From NCBI RefSeq assembly GCF_027595985.1, contig NC_073313.1, positions 114,467,552 through 114,531,551 on the forward strand: a stretch of 64,000 nucleotides of DNA. Direction: 5' to 3'. Numbering within the stretch: the stretch's first letter is position 1; the number at the start of each line of letters is the position of its first letter. Under the pieces are notes generated by a model that did no database searches, was not told the DNA's origin, and was given only the letters and a program-made list of their open reading frames with translations. Below, one piece after another: positions 21,316 to 32,430 of this stretch. The position numbers were made by a program, and so were the translations under genes. This stretch comes from Sorex araneus. Lineage: Eukaryota; Chordata; Mammalia; Eulipotyphla; Soricidae.

Positions 21316-21335
21316 AGGTAAGATTAAAGGCTGAC

Positions 21336-22002
21336 ACAATCTGGAAAAAACCGGAGTGCCCAAAAACAGATGACTGGTTAAAGAAACTTTGGTACATCTA
21401 CACAATGAAATACTATGCAGCTGTTAGAAAACATGAAGTCATGAAATTTGCATATAAGTGGATCAACATGGAAAGTATCATGTTGAGTGAAATGAGTCAG
21501 AAAGAAAGAGACAGACATAGAAAGATTGCACTCATATGTGGAACATAAAGTAGCAGAGAGGTACGAGCTAGCAATGATGCAACCTCTGGCAGAAATCTCT
21601 CAGGACTTAGTTACTAAAATACTAAAGTACAGAAATCCAAAATCTTGTGGCCGCTATTGTGGCCACACGACCTCATATCTCTTCATTCTCAGCAATGGAA
21701 AACAAATTGTCAAATGCTTCCTTTCCAGCAGGTCCGACTTTGAGGGGGGAAACTCCAAACAATAATTGTGAGGTTTTTTTTGTTGAAATACTGAATGTAA
21801 TCAAAGTAAAGAGAAAGTAAAGTGAAACTTATCAGCTACACAGGTGGGGTGGGCGGTGGGGGGAGGTTTACTGTGGTTCTTGGTGGTGGAATATGGGCAC
21901 CGGTGAAGGAATGGGTTTTCGAGCATTGTGTAACTGAGACTTAAGCCTGAAAGCTTTGTAACTTTCCACATGGTGATTCAATAAAATAAATAAATTTAAA
22001 AA
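21336..22002 (+). mobile_element. 5'-truncated L1 with type 2 3' UTR
   Basis: The insertion starts in the ORF2 C-terminus (WLKKLWYIYTMKYYAAV-like) with the stop at 21546-21548. A 3' UTR of the alternative type 2 follows, with a G-run tract at 21843-21868 and an ataaaataaataaa tail. It is flanked by a perfect 13-bp TSD attaaaggctgac (21323-21335 and 22003-22015). It lies directly against the right edge of the candidate LTR. Confidence 0.92.
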
Positions 22003-22035
22003 ATTAAAGGCTGACTTTTCTTTCTTTTTTCAATT

Positions 22036-22210
22036 ATTTTTTTTTGCTTTTTGGGTCACACCTGGCATGCACAGGGGTTACTCCTGTCTCTGCACTCAGG
22101 AATCACCCCTGACGGTGCTCAGGGGACCATATGGGATGCTGGGATTCGAACCCGGGTCGGCCGCGTGCAAGGCAAACGCCCTACCCGCTGTGCTATCACT
22201 CCAGCCCCGT
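22036..22210 (-). mobile_element. Young SINE type A
   Basis: Near-consensus minus-strand copy, flanked by a 12-bp TSD cttttttcaatt (22024-22035 and 22211-22222). Confidence 0.93.
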
Positions 22211-22222
22211 CTTTTTTCAATT

Positions 22223-22450
22223 TTTAAAAAATTTTAAAAAATCAATCACCATGATATTACAAAGTTATTCATGATTAACTTTCAGGTATACTATGTTTCA
22301 ACACTGCTCCCTTCATCGGTGTCCACCAATGCCCCCACTTCAGTATGCCTCCTTCCTACCATGCAATATGCTTCTACAGGAGTTTCTTTCTCTCTCTCTC
22401 TCACTCACATCCTTTGCACTGTGGTTTGAAGTACCATTTCTAGTAGGATT
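22223..22450 (-). mobile_element. L1 3' UTR fragment
   Basis: The complement of an L1 3' end: 'atcaatcaccatgatatta', 'ctcccttcatcggtgtcca' and 'gcactgtggtttgaagtac'. Confidence 0.8.
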
Positions 22451-22528
22451 TCATAACTTTCTTTTCTTGCGAAGAGCAATTCCGCTCTTCAGCTTGGGCT
22501 CATTGGCTCCCCAAGAAATTCAGTGTCA

Positions 22529-22976
22529 CGTGGCTTGGAAGCTGGCCTCACATGCTGGAGGGAAAGGCAGCTCAGATAGAGAAGGGAACACCAGGTAAAG
22601 TGTGGTTTGAGAACCCTCAGGGAACAGGAGATATAGACTATAGATCAAACACGATGGCCACTCAATACCTCTATTGCAAACCATAACACCCAAAAGGAGA
22701 AAGAGAACAAAAGGGAATGAATTCCCTGCTACAGAGGTGGGGTGGGGTAGGTGGTATGGGATGGGGGGTGGGAGAGATACTTGGATCTTCGGTGGTGGAG
22801 AATGGGCACTGGTGGAGGGATGGGTACTCGAGCATTGTATGACTGAAACACAAGCACGAAAAGTTGTAAGTCTGTAACTACCTCAAGGTGATTCACTAAT
22901 AAAAAATTAAAATAAAACAAAATAAAATAAAATCCTATTGTGTATCAGCCAGATTCTAAAAAAATGAAAAAGAGAA
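22529..22976 (+). mobile_element. L1 3' UTR insertion (type 1) with short 3' extension
   Basis: Flanked by a perfect 13-bp TSD aaattcagtgtca (22516-22528 and 22977-22989). It holds the type 1 3' UTR from 'gcttggaagctggcctcac' to 'aataaaaaattaaaataaa'. About 50 bp of other sequence and a second A-rich tract then precede the TSD. Confidence 0.9.
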
Positions 22977-22989
22977 AAATTCAGTGTCA

Positions 22990-23465
22990 GGGATGATTTG
23001 TCATTCTGGGTAGAACAAGTGAAAAGCAAGTATGGTTTGATAACCACCTCATGGGGTTGATGGGATGTAATTTCTGCTCACATGGGTGCTCATAGCTGAC
23101 TACTCAGTCTTAGATTTTCTCTGGCACTTCCCCAGGTGACAGAGGTGGGTAGAGAGAGATGCAATAGATTCCTTTCTTGGGTTGCCAGTCGCTACTCCTC
23201 ACTTCACATAAGCCACACTGGGAATCCTACACTTTTGGTAGGGGAGTCATGTCTCTCACCCATAAAACTGTTTCATTTTATTTTTAGGACACTGATACTG
23301 CTTTTCAAATATGAGGTGACTAAGGTTCAAGTAGAGTTTCTAACTTATCAAAAATTTTTTAGCTGTTGAACAATAGAATTTGAATCTGAATATCCTTTAT
23401 TCTGACACCAGAACTCTTTATCAACTCTCCAGTATACCTCCCTAACCTATTTATTGTGATGCACT
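22990..23465. other. No recognisable feature
   Basis: Unique sequence between two L1s. Confidence 0.4.
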
Positions 23466-23467
23466 GA

Positions 23468-24575
23468 TAGTTAATTTCAATTAAATGATCATGAGTTACA
23501 CAGTTACAAAGTTTTTCATGATTGATTTTTGGTCATACAATGCTCCAACACCCATCAGTGTACATTTCCCACCACCAATGTCCCCAGTTTTGCTCCTTCT
23601 ACCCTTCTACCTCAAGTCTGACTCTATGGCAGATAGTTTATTTTCTCTCTCTGTCTCTTGCTCTCTCTTTCATTTTGGATATTATGGTTTTCAATGCAGG
23701 TACTGAAAGATTATTATGTATATTCCTTTACCTACTTTCAGCATTCAACTCTTGTCCACAGTGATTATTTCTATCATTGTCATAGTGGTCCCTTCTCTAT
23801 ACTAACTGCTTCTTCCTCTTCCCCCACCCACTTGTGGCAAACTTCCAACCATGAATAAGTTCTCCTGGCCCTTGTTTCTATTGTCTTTGGGTAATAGTCT
23901 CATACTGTATTTTACCATATCCCCAAAATGAGAGGTATCATTCTACGTTTGTCTCTTTCCTTCTAACTCATATCACTTAGCATGATACTCTGCATGTCCA
24001 TCCATTTATAAGAGAATTTTACGACTTCATTTTTTCTGTAGCTTTGTAGTATTCCGTTGTGTAGATGCACCATAGTTTCTTTATCCAGTCATCTCTTCTC
24101 GGGCACTCAGGTTGGTTCCAGATTCTGGCTACTGTGAATAGTGCTACAATGAGCATAGAAGTATAGATTGTGTTTCTGCTGTTTTTGTTCCTTCAGAGTA
24201 TATTCCCAGATGTGGTATTGCTGGGTCATATGGAAGCTCAATTTCTAGGTTTTTGAAGAATACCCACATTGTTTCCCCAAAATGGTAGACCGGTCAGCAT
24301 TCTCACCAATAATGAACGGGGGGTGGGGGGTGGGAGGCGGTCACCTTTTCTCCGCATCTGTGTGTGTATTAGTTGTTCTTGTTCGTTGTTATGTGTGCCA
24401 GTCTCTGTGGTATGAGAGGATATCTCATTGTTGTTTTGATTTGCATCTCCCTGATGATTAATGATGTTTCATGTGCCTTTTGGTTATTTGGATTTCTTCA
24501 TTGAAGACGTTTCTGTTAATTTTTTCTCTCCATCTTTTTGATGGGATTAGATGTTGCACTGGTTGTTTTTATAAA
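23468..24575 (-). mobile_element. 5'-truncated L1 (3' UTR and ORF2 C-terminus)
   Basis: Antisense L1 from its 3' end ('atgatcatgagttacacag') through the 3' UTR into ORF2 ('gtagtattccgttgtgtag', 'tattgctgggtcatatgga', 'tgattaatgatgtttcatg'). A G-run (24318-24335) interrupts ORF2. ORF2 is not open. Confidence 0.9.
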
Positions 24576-24589
24576 GATGTTTAAGTGTC

Positions 24590-25455
24590 CAAGTCCCCAA
24601 AAAAGAAACTGTTTGGGGACAATATTTAGCAAATTTTACTGAATTTACATGGATTACTGATCACAGAGCTGCCTGATAAGTGTCTGTGAGATTATGTTAG
24701 AATGAAGTTACAGTGTATTTCCTATGGGTATATAAATATATAGTTTTGGGAGATATGGGGGATGAGTAAAATATGTAGTCATCATGATGTAAATATAAGT
24801 GTGAATTAGTGACCATAAGCCTGCAATGTATTTCATTTCACTAGGAATAGTCTCTGACTATTAATATCTTATTTGAATTCAATACTCAGTCTCAGTGTTA
24901 CACTTGACACAGGATACTCGTTGAAAAAGATGAATAGAATTCACGCCTAAAAAGATATGTATCTCATGAGTTGAACTTTGCTTTAGTCCTTTCAGGCTTT
25001 GATAATTAGAAAAATTACAAATAAATTCTAATTTGTTTTATAAAGACAGCTTCTTTATTTCTTCCTGTAGGTTTAATGTTCCTATATTGAGATTATAGAG
25101 GTTACCCTAGATAACAATAAATGGCATATCTGTTAATCTTCGATAACTTGGGAATATGTTGGCATAGAGTCCAGCCAATCAAAAACTGCATTTATAAATG
25201 TTTTCTTTCTATTTCTTCTGTAGGAAGCAGATAGAACACAGCACAGACTATGAAAATTTCCTGTTGTGCTCAGGGAAGCAATTATTAATATAGAGACAAA
25301 TAATTCGTCTTCTTCTCTTTTCATTTTGTCACATTTTATTCATGCATATTTTGAAACTAAGTGTGGGGGCTAAAGGGTCCCATATTGCCCTGAAATACAC
25401 AGTATTTATTTTGTAGAATAAAACAAATATATGTAATGTGTGGAATTTTTGAACA
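24590..25455. other. No recognisable feature
   Basis: AT-rich unique sequence. Confidence 0.4.
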
Positions 25456-25470
25456 GTTGTGTCATAGTAA

Positions 25471-25717
25471 CACTGTAGCACTGTAGTCCCATTGTTCATC
25501 AATTTGCTCCCGTGGGCACCAGTAACATCTCCATTGTGAGACTTGTTGTTACTATTTTTGGCATATAGAATACGCCACAGGTAGTTTGCCAGGCTCTGCC
25601 ATGCATGCGGGATACTCTCGGTAGCTTGCTGGGCAATCCAAGAGGTACGGAAGAATAGAGCCCGGGTAGACCGCGTGCAAGACAAAAGCCCTACCTGCTG
25701 TGCTGTCGCTCCAGTCC
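25471..25717 (-). mobile_element. SINE type B, full length
   Basis: A complete minus-strand copy flanked by a 12-bp TSD with one mismatch, gtgtcatagtaa (25459-25470) and gtgccatagtaa (25718-25729). Confidence 0.93.
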
Positions 25718-25729
25718 GTGCCATAGTAA

Positions 25730-26095
25730 AGAGCAGTAAAAAGACTGGCACTTCTAGCCTAGATCTCCAGCCAAGGTGCTGCTGTCCTGACTTGCTCTGC
25801 TCTTCCCTTCAGAGCAAATAGGTATTTTGAGGCCTAGAAACATTTACCGTGTTACATTATGCAATAAAATTAATAGTACTACGATTATTAGTAGTTGTAG
25901 CCACAGCAGCATCAGAAATAGTATGGTGTTCTACTATAAAGCAAGTGGAATTTCACCTCAGTTGATCTGAGAGGATAGTATTACTCATTTTTAGCTGAGC
26001 ATTCAGGAATTGTCTTTACAGGTGGGACATAACTAAATGGAAAACAAAGTAATGTATAATAAGTCTCTTGAGCAGCTGTCAAAACTCATGTGACT
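25730..26095. other. No recognisable feature
   Basis: Unique sequence; no repeat or exon seen. Confidence 0.4.
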
Positions 26096-26097
26096 TT

Positions 26098-26276
26098 AGG
26101 GTCAGAGAATTATTACAGCGGGTAAGGCACTTGTCTTGCATGCAGCTGACCTGGCTTTGATCTCTGGCACCGCATAGGGTGCCCTGAACATTTAAAGGAG
26201 TGATCCTTGATCACAGAGGCAGGAGTAAACCATGAGTACAGCCAGATGTGACCCCAAAACAGAACAAAACAAAACC
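26098..26276 (+). mobile_element. Old SINE type A
   Basis: Head 'cagcgggtaaggcacttgt', body 'gagtaaaccatgagtacag' and an aacaaaacaaaac tail. Confidence 0.78.
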
Positions 26277-26980
26277 GTGATGTGACCAGTGGTCAAGGAC
26301 TTATTTCATATGCATGACTCCCACTTCAAAACATTTTCCCAATAAAAAAAGAAAGTATACATGCCTTCAGAAAAGAAAGGTATGAATTTCCCTTTGAGTC
26401 TGTTTTAAAAGAGGGATTAGGTAATGAAATTCTTTTATTAGTAATAGGAAAAAACTACTTAGTGTTCACATGGCATGTATAGCAGTGTTGTAATTATAAT
26501 ATTAGAATATCTCAGAAGTGATGTGAAGTCAACTGTCAAAATTTTGGAATAATCAGACATAAGAATAAGAAATATATTAAATATATTTAAGGTGCTTTCA
26601 GTTGGATTTATTATTGTCAAACATGATCCTCTAGGGGTGGCACAACAAAGTCAATGGATTAGGTCTAACCTTTTAGATTTTAAATTTCTTTGAATGAAAA
26701 CAATTTCCCCAGAGATATAAGTAAACAATGAGAATTCCTTTAGTATGTGGTACATCTCAGAGAATGGAACAGCCCCTATTTGGACAAAGTTTCAAGTACA
26801 GAACCTGCTTTAGCTTTCCTAAGACATTGCATAAAAGTGAATTAAAAATAAAAATAAATAATAGGAAAAACATTATGGATTAGCATATTATTAATAATAT
26901 CACAATTATATAGCATTTATTGAGTATGAGCTAAGTCCTGTTCTAAGGGGTGAGACCAAAGGGAGTTATTTATTTCTGCT
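26277..26980. other. No recognisable feature
   Basis: AT-rich unique sequence. Confidence 0.4.
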
Positions 26981-27167
26981 TGTTATTTTTCATTTTTAGT
27001 TCAGTCACTGTGATATAGAGTTAAGAAGTTGTTCGTGATTGAGTTTCAGTCATACTATGTTCCAACACTCATCCTTTCATCAGTGTGCATTTCTCACCAA
27101 TGTCCCCACTCCACACCTGGCTCTGCCCTCACAGACTGTTTCTATGGCAGACACATTTCTGTGTTCT

Positions 27168-27170
<3 letters not shown>

Positions 27171-27204
<34 letters not shown>
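27171..27204. repeat. (CT)n microsatellite
   Basis: 17 CT units inside the L1 3' UTR. Confidence 0.95.
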
Positions 27205-27210
<6 letters not shown>

Positions 27211-27460
27211 ATTTTTTGGCACTGTGTTTTAAGATACTGTTACTGAAATGATGTCATGTATGTCAATTCACCTCCTTTCAGCACTCAGTTTTTGTCCAGA
27301 GTGGTCATTTCCAACTATCATTGCCATAGTGATCCCTTCTCTGTCCTAAATGCACTTCCCCTTTCCACATCATGGTAAGCTTCCTACTTCCTGTTTCCTA
27401 CTTCCACCAACAGTCTTTCTGGACCTGGTTTCTACTATCTTTGGGTGTTGTTCGAATACT

Positions 27461-27461
27461 T

Positions 27462-27516
<55 letters not shown>

Positions 27517-27519
27517 TTT
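27461..27519. repeat. (TTTA)n microsatellite
   Basis: About 15 tandem TTTA units inside the antisense L1, directly before a type B SINE head. Repeat-derived LFIYLFIY frames are artefacts. Confidence 0.95.
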
Positions 27520-27735
27520 CGGGCTGGAGTGATAGCACAGCGGTTGGGCATTCGCCTTTCACGCGGCCGACCTGAGTTCGATTCTTCCGCCCCTCTCGGA
27601 GAGCCTGGTAAGCCACTGAGAATATCGAGCCGTGCGGCAGAGCCTGGCAAGCTACCCGTGCATATTGGATATGCCAAAAACAGTAACAATAAGTCTCTCA
27701 ATGAGAGACGTTACTGGTGCCCGCTTGAGTGACAG
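27520..27735 (+). mobile_element. SINE type B
   Basis: Plus-strand copy from 'gggctggagtgatagcaca' to 'gcccgcttgagtgacagtg', with a small deletion near the end. Inserted in the antisense L1. Confidence 0.92.
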
Positions 27736-27738
27736 TGA

Positions 27739-27739
27739 T

Positions 27740-27771
<32 letters not shown>
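27739..27771. repeat. (TTGA)n microsatellite
   Basis: About 8 units of ttga/attg between two SINEs of opposite orientation. Confidence 0.9.
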
Positions 27772-27918
27772 CTTTTTGGGTCACACCCAGACATGCACAG
27801 GGGTTACTCCTGGCTCATGCACTCAGGAATTACCCCTGGTGGTGCTCAGGGGACCATATGGGATGCTGAGAATCGAACCTGGGATGGCCGCATGCAAGGC
27901 AAATGCCCTACCTGCTGG
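27772..27918 (-). mobile_element. SINE type A, head-truncated
   Basis: The complement of the type A tail and body is near consensus ('ctttttgggtcacaccc', 'aggggttactcctggctca'). It stops at 'ccctacctgctgg' without the 'ctccagcccc' head. Confidence 0.9.
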
Positions 27919-29815
27919 TTGGGTAATTATAAATACAAATTTATATTTAAAAAATAATATTAAAAAATAATATTCTACAAATGAGTTCAATAATTCTGTT
28001 TCTCTCTCTCTTTTCTCTCTCTGACTGATTTCACTCAGCAGGATATGCATGAACCCATAGTCATATCCATATCCATGTCCATGTCCATGTCTATGCATGT
28101 ATAAGCATGTTTCTTGACTTCATTTTTTCTAACATTGTGTAGTGTTCCATTCTGTAGGTGTACCATGGTTTCTTTATCCACTCATGTGTCTTGGACACTT
28201 GGATAGTTTCCAGATTCTGGCTATTGTGAACAGTGCTACAATGAATATAGGAGTGAAGATAGATTTTTCTGCATGTGTTTTTGGGCAACTAGGGTATATT
28301 CCTAGAAGTGGTATTGCTGGGTCATAATTAAGTTCAATTTCTAGTCTTTTGAGGAATGTCTATATTGTTTTCCAGAAAGGCTGGATCAATTGACCTTCCC
28401 ACCAGCAGTGAAAGGGAGTCCCATTCTCTACACATCCATGCTCGCACAGGTTGTTCTTTTTGATGTATGCCAATCACTGTGGAATCAGATATCTCACTGT
28501 TGTTTTGATTTGCATCTCCTTGATAATTAGTGATGTAGAATACTCCTTCATGTGTCTTTTGGTCATTTGTATTTCTTCCTTGAAGAAGTTTATGTTCATC
28601 AATTCTCCCCTTTTTTCGATGGGGTTGTGTATTTTTGTCTTGTAAGTATCAGTACCTTATATATCTTGCATATTAATCCTTCATCATGTGATTATTGGGT
28701 AAATATTTTTTTCTTATTACCTGGCCGATCTTTGTAGTCTGGATATCATTTCATTGGAAGAGCAGAAGCTTTTTAGTATAAAGTAGTCCCATTTGTTTGT
28801 CTTTGCTTCCACTTGCTTGGTCAGTGGTGTTTCAAGCTTGAAGATACTGTTAGATTCAATGTCATGGAGAGTACTGCCTAAGTTTTCCTCTACATACCTT
28901 ATAGATTCAGGTGTGATATCTATGTCTTGAATTAATTTTGATTAGATTTTTGTGTATGGCATTAGAAAGAGGTCTGAGTTTGTTCTTTTGGTTGAGTAAC
29001 TGACCAGTTTTCCTAACACTATTTGTTGAACGGCTTTCCTTGTTTCACTTCATATTTTTGTTCCTTTATCTAAGACTAAATGATCATATATTTGACGAAC
29101 TGTTCCACGATATTCGAGTCTATTCCATTGATCTGAGGATCTATCTTTATTCTAATATCATGTTGTTTTAACTACCATCCCTTTTTAGTACAGTTTAAAG
29201 TTGGGGAAAGTGATGCCTTTCATCTCCTTTTTCCCAAGGAGTGCTCTAGTAATTCAGAGAAGTTTTATCATGCCATATAAATTTCAGGACTGCTTGGTAT
29301 ACTTTATGAAATATGGCATGAGTATTTTTATAGTGACTGCTTTGAATCTGTGCAATGCTCTGGGGATATGGCCATTTTGATTATATCAATCTTCCCAATC
29401 CATGAGCAGGAATCGTGTTTCCATTTCCTTGTGTCCTCTTTTTATATTTTCAATTAGTATTTTGTAGTTTTCTTTGTATAAGTTTTCCACCTCTTTATTT
29501 AAGCTCATTCTGAGGTACTTAATTTTCTGAAGCATAATTGTGAACAGGAGTACTAAAAAATTACTTTCTTGTATTTTATTATTTGTTTATAAAAATCCAT
29601 GGACTTTTGTTTATTAATTTTAGAGCCTGACACTTTACTATACAAATATATTATTTCTAGAAGCTTTTTGGTATACTCTCTAGAATTTTTAAAATATAGT
29701 GTGATGTCATCTACAAGTAGTGAGAGCATGGCTTCTTCCTTTTCTATCTGGATGCACCTGATATATATATTTTTTGCTAATTGCTATGGCAAGTACTTCC
29801 AGTACTATATTGAAA

Positions 29816-29885
29816 CGCAAGCACGAAAATCAGTAAATCTGTAACTGTACCCCACGGTGATTCACTACTAAAAAATTTTAAAAAG
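29816..29885 (+). mobile_element. Terminal L1 stub inside antisense L1
   Basis: About 65 bp of L1 3' terminus in the opposite orientation ('gcaagcacgaaaatcagta', 'cccacggtgattcactac', A tail) split the older ORF2 text around 'gtactatattgaa' and 'aagtggtgaaagtgggc'. Confidence 0.8.
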
Positions 29886-30807
29886 AAGTGGTGAAAGTGG
29901 GCAAACTTGTTTTGTCCCTGATCTTAGAGGGAAGACTTTAAGTTTTTCCCCCATTGAGGATAATGCTTGCTGTAGGCTTGTGGTAGATGATTTTGAGTAT
30001 ATTGAGGAAAATTTCTTCAACTCCCATTTTGTTGAGGGTTTTTTTTTAATCATGGATGGGTTCTGGATCTTGTTAATTGTGTTTTCTGTATCCAGTGATA
30101 CAAGCATATGGTTTTTATAGTGTCTTTTATTGATATGGTATATTATGTTGATTGACTTGCATGTATATTAAAGCATCCTTGCATTACTGTGATGAGTCCT
30201 ACTGGGTCATGGTGTATGATTTTTTTATGAATAGTTGGATTCTATTTGCTTGAATTTTGTTGAGGATCTATGCATCTGTGTTCATAAAGGATATTGGCTG
30301 GCAATTCTCTTTTTTGTGGTGTCTTTCTCTTCTTTTGGTATCAGGTTGATAGTTGCCTCATAGAAACTGTTTGGGAGTATTTACGTTTCTTCAATTTCCT
30401 GGAAAAGCCTGAAAAAGCATTGGCAGTAGATCTTTAAAGATTTGAAAGAATTCTCTTGTGAATCCATCTGGACCTGGGTTTTTGTTTATGAAAAGACTTT
30501 TGAGTACCATTTCAATTTTCTCTATAGTGTTATATATGTTCAGGTATTCCAAATCATCTTGGTTCAACCTTGGCAAGTTATAGGAATCCAGGAATTTATC
30601 CATTTCTTCTAGGTACCCTTGTTTAGTCGCAAAAGATTCTTAAAATAATCTCTGATAATTCTTTGAATTTATGTGGTGTTTGCTGTTTTATCCCCTCTTT
30701 AATTTATAACTTGGTTTATTAGGGTTCTGCCTCTCTCTTTTTCTCTTTCTCTCTTTGTAAGTCTTGCTAGAAGTTTATCAATTTAATTTTTTAAAGAACC
30801 AGTTCTT

Positions 30808-31277
30808 TCTTTCTTTCTTTATTATTTTATTGAATCACCGTGAAAAAATACAAAACTTTCAGGTTAAAGTCTCATTCATATAATGATTAAACCCCATCCT
30901 TCACCAGTGCACATGTTCCACCACCAAGAACACCAATATACTCCCCTCCCACATCCCCCCACCTGAGTGGCTAATGATCTTCACTTTATTTTCTCTGTAC
31001 TTTGAATACATTCAATATTTCATTAGAGAATTCACTATTATTATTTGGAATTTTTCCCCAACAATCAAGCCTGCTGAAAAGGCATCATTTAATAATTTGT
31101 TTTCCATTGCTGAGAATGAATGAAGACTCTATGAGCTCCTGCGGCCCATAGAGTTCACAGTCTAGATGCATTTCTGTAAGAAGCCTCTCTGGGTGCCAAA
31201 ATGATTTAGAAGACCTCTCAGATCATAGTCTTTAAGGAGCAGAGGGTCTGTTTCGCGTGCGGCAGCTCTGGATCTTC
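30808..31277 (-). mobile_element. Composite retroposon: unique head plus type 2 L1 3' UTR
   Basis: Inserted in antisense L1 ORF2 with the 9-bp direct repeat ccagttctt (30799-30807 and 31278-31286). Its 3' half on the minus strand matches the L1 3' UTR type 2 of 21640-22000 and 37600-37910 ('tctcagcaatggaaaacaaa'). Its 5' half (about 31120-31277) has no ORF2 text. It is instead a CpG-bearing head with gccgcacgcg, which also occurs in the head of the 37196-38192 element. It is non-coding and depends on L1 proteins if mobile. Confidence 0.75.
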
Positions 31278-31664
31278 CCAGTTCTTAATTTAATTGATCT
31301 TTTAGATTTTATTTTTGGTTTCCATTCGTTAGTTTCCACTGTATCATTTCCTTCCTGCTGCCTGATTTGAGTTCCTTTTTTTCCTTTTGGTCATTTTCTA
31401 GTTTCTTAAATTATGCATTGTTACTTATATAGGCTTTTTCTTCCTTCCCGATGAATGTGATGAAAGTTAAATGCATGCTACCCCTTTGTTAATAGTATTG
31501 TGAGCCACAGTGCCTGGAAGGAAAAGAGAAAAGGAGAGAAAAGAAAAGTGTCTACTATAGAGTCAGGCTGTGTGGGTGAGCGTAAAGGAAACGAGGCACA
31601 TTGGTGGCAGGAAATATACAGAAGTGAAGGGATAAGTTTGAAAATATTAAACAAATTTTCTCAC

Positions 31665-31960
31665 TTTATTTAAACATCGTGGTTTATGAGGTTGTTCATG
31701 ATGATTTGTTATAGCCACTAAATATTCTCACACCAATATCATCACCATTGTCACCTTCCTTTCACTGTTATTTCCATTTTCCCAATCACTCCTCAAGCCT
31801 TTCCCTGTAGCAGATCCACAACAATTTACTTTATGTTGCTTGTTAACATTAAATGGCTAATGGTCTACTCAAAAATTACTCCAGTAAAAGAAACTTTGTG
31901 AAAATTGTATTTCACCATGGGTACTTTAAGTCATTGTCTGAGGGTTTACTAAGTTTTTTT
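31665..31960 (-). mobile_element. Old L1 3' UTR remnant
   Basis: Decayed complement of an L1 3' end: 'cactttatttaaacatcgtg', 'aggttgttcatgatgattt', 'cctttccctgtagcagat'. Confidence 0.6.
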
Positions 31961-32430
31961 TTTTGTTAGTGGAGCTTAGTTGGCTACTACATTACGCTAC
32001 TATCCAATCTGATTTACTATTTCTGAGTTTGGAGTTGGCACTCCAAAAATTCCAGAAGATTTGACTAGGCAGAGAGCCTACACAACAGTGGTGGTAGGAC
32101 ATGTTTGTGGCTGTTGGGACTTCCAGAAGAACAGGGTGGGCAGGAGGAGATCACCCACCTTGACTACAAAAAGGCCCAGAACTTTCAGCCCCCAAACCCA
32201 CCGTATCTGACATATTTTGCAGGTTGGCATCTCTGGACCTCAGTGATGGGTCAGTGGAATCTGGCGAGAGGCATGGCGGCAGCTATTTTGGTGTGAGTGA
32301 GGCTGCTGGGGCTTGGGAGGATGGAAACTTGGCCCATCGCCCTCTTGAGATAGTCCTGGAGGTCTCAAGTTGGAATCTGTGTATTCGAGAAATTTTTCCT
32401 GCTAGTTGAACTCTTTTGAGATTTAATTGA
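31961..32430. other. Moderately GC-rich unassigned block
   Basis: GC content is visibly higher than in the flanks over 32080-32380 ('ggcatggcggcagctattt'). It might be an L1 5' UTR or an LTR fragment. The short plus-strand frames have no family resemblance. Confidence 0.3.

Larger units (their letters stand above)
26985..31490 (-). mobile_element. Long antisense L1 (3' UTR and most of ORF2), decayed and nested
   Basis: Reading on the minus strand from 31490, ORF2 runs through the reverse transcriptase and C-terminal domain, then the 3' UTR ends at about 26990. Recognisable RT blocks include NKNPGPDGFTREFFQ (about 30410-30500) and FPLRSGTKQVCPLSPLLF (about 29870-29945). The catalytic F/YADD box reads LVDD at about 29705-29716. 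ORF2 is broken by many frameshifts. The endonuclease and ORF1 are missing. It is interrupted by a composite element (30808-31277), an L1 stub (29816-29885), a TTTA repeat, a type B SINE and a type A SINE (27461-27918). Confidence 0.92.

Noticed and set aside
32080-32400. Exon of an unknown gene in the GC-richer block
   Set aside because: No splice-site pair or recognisable protein; short open frames in two phases only.
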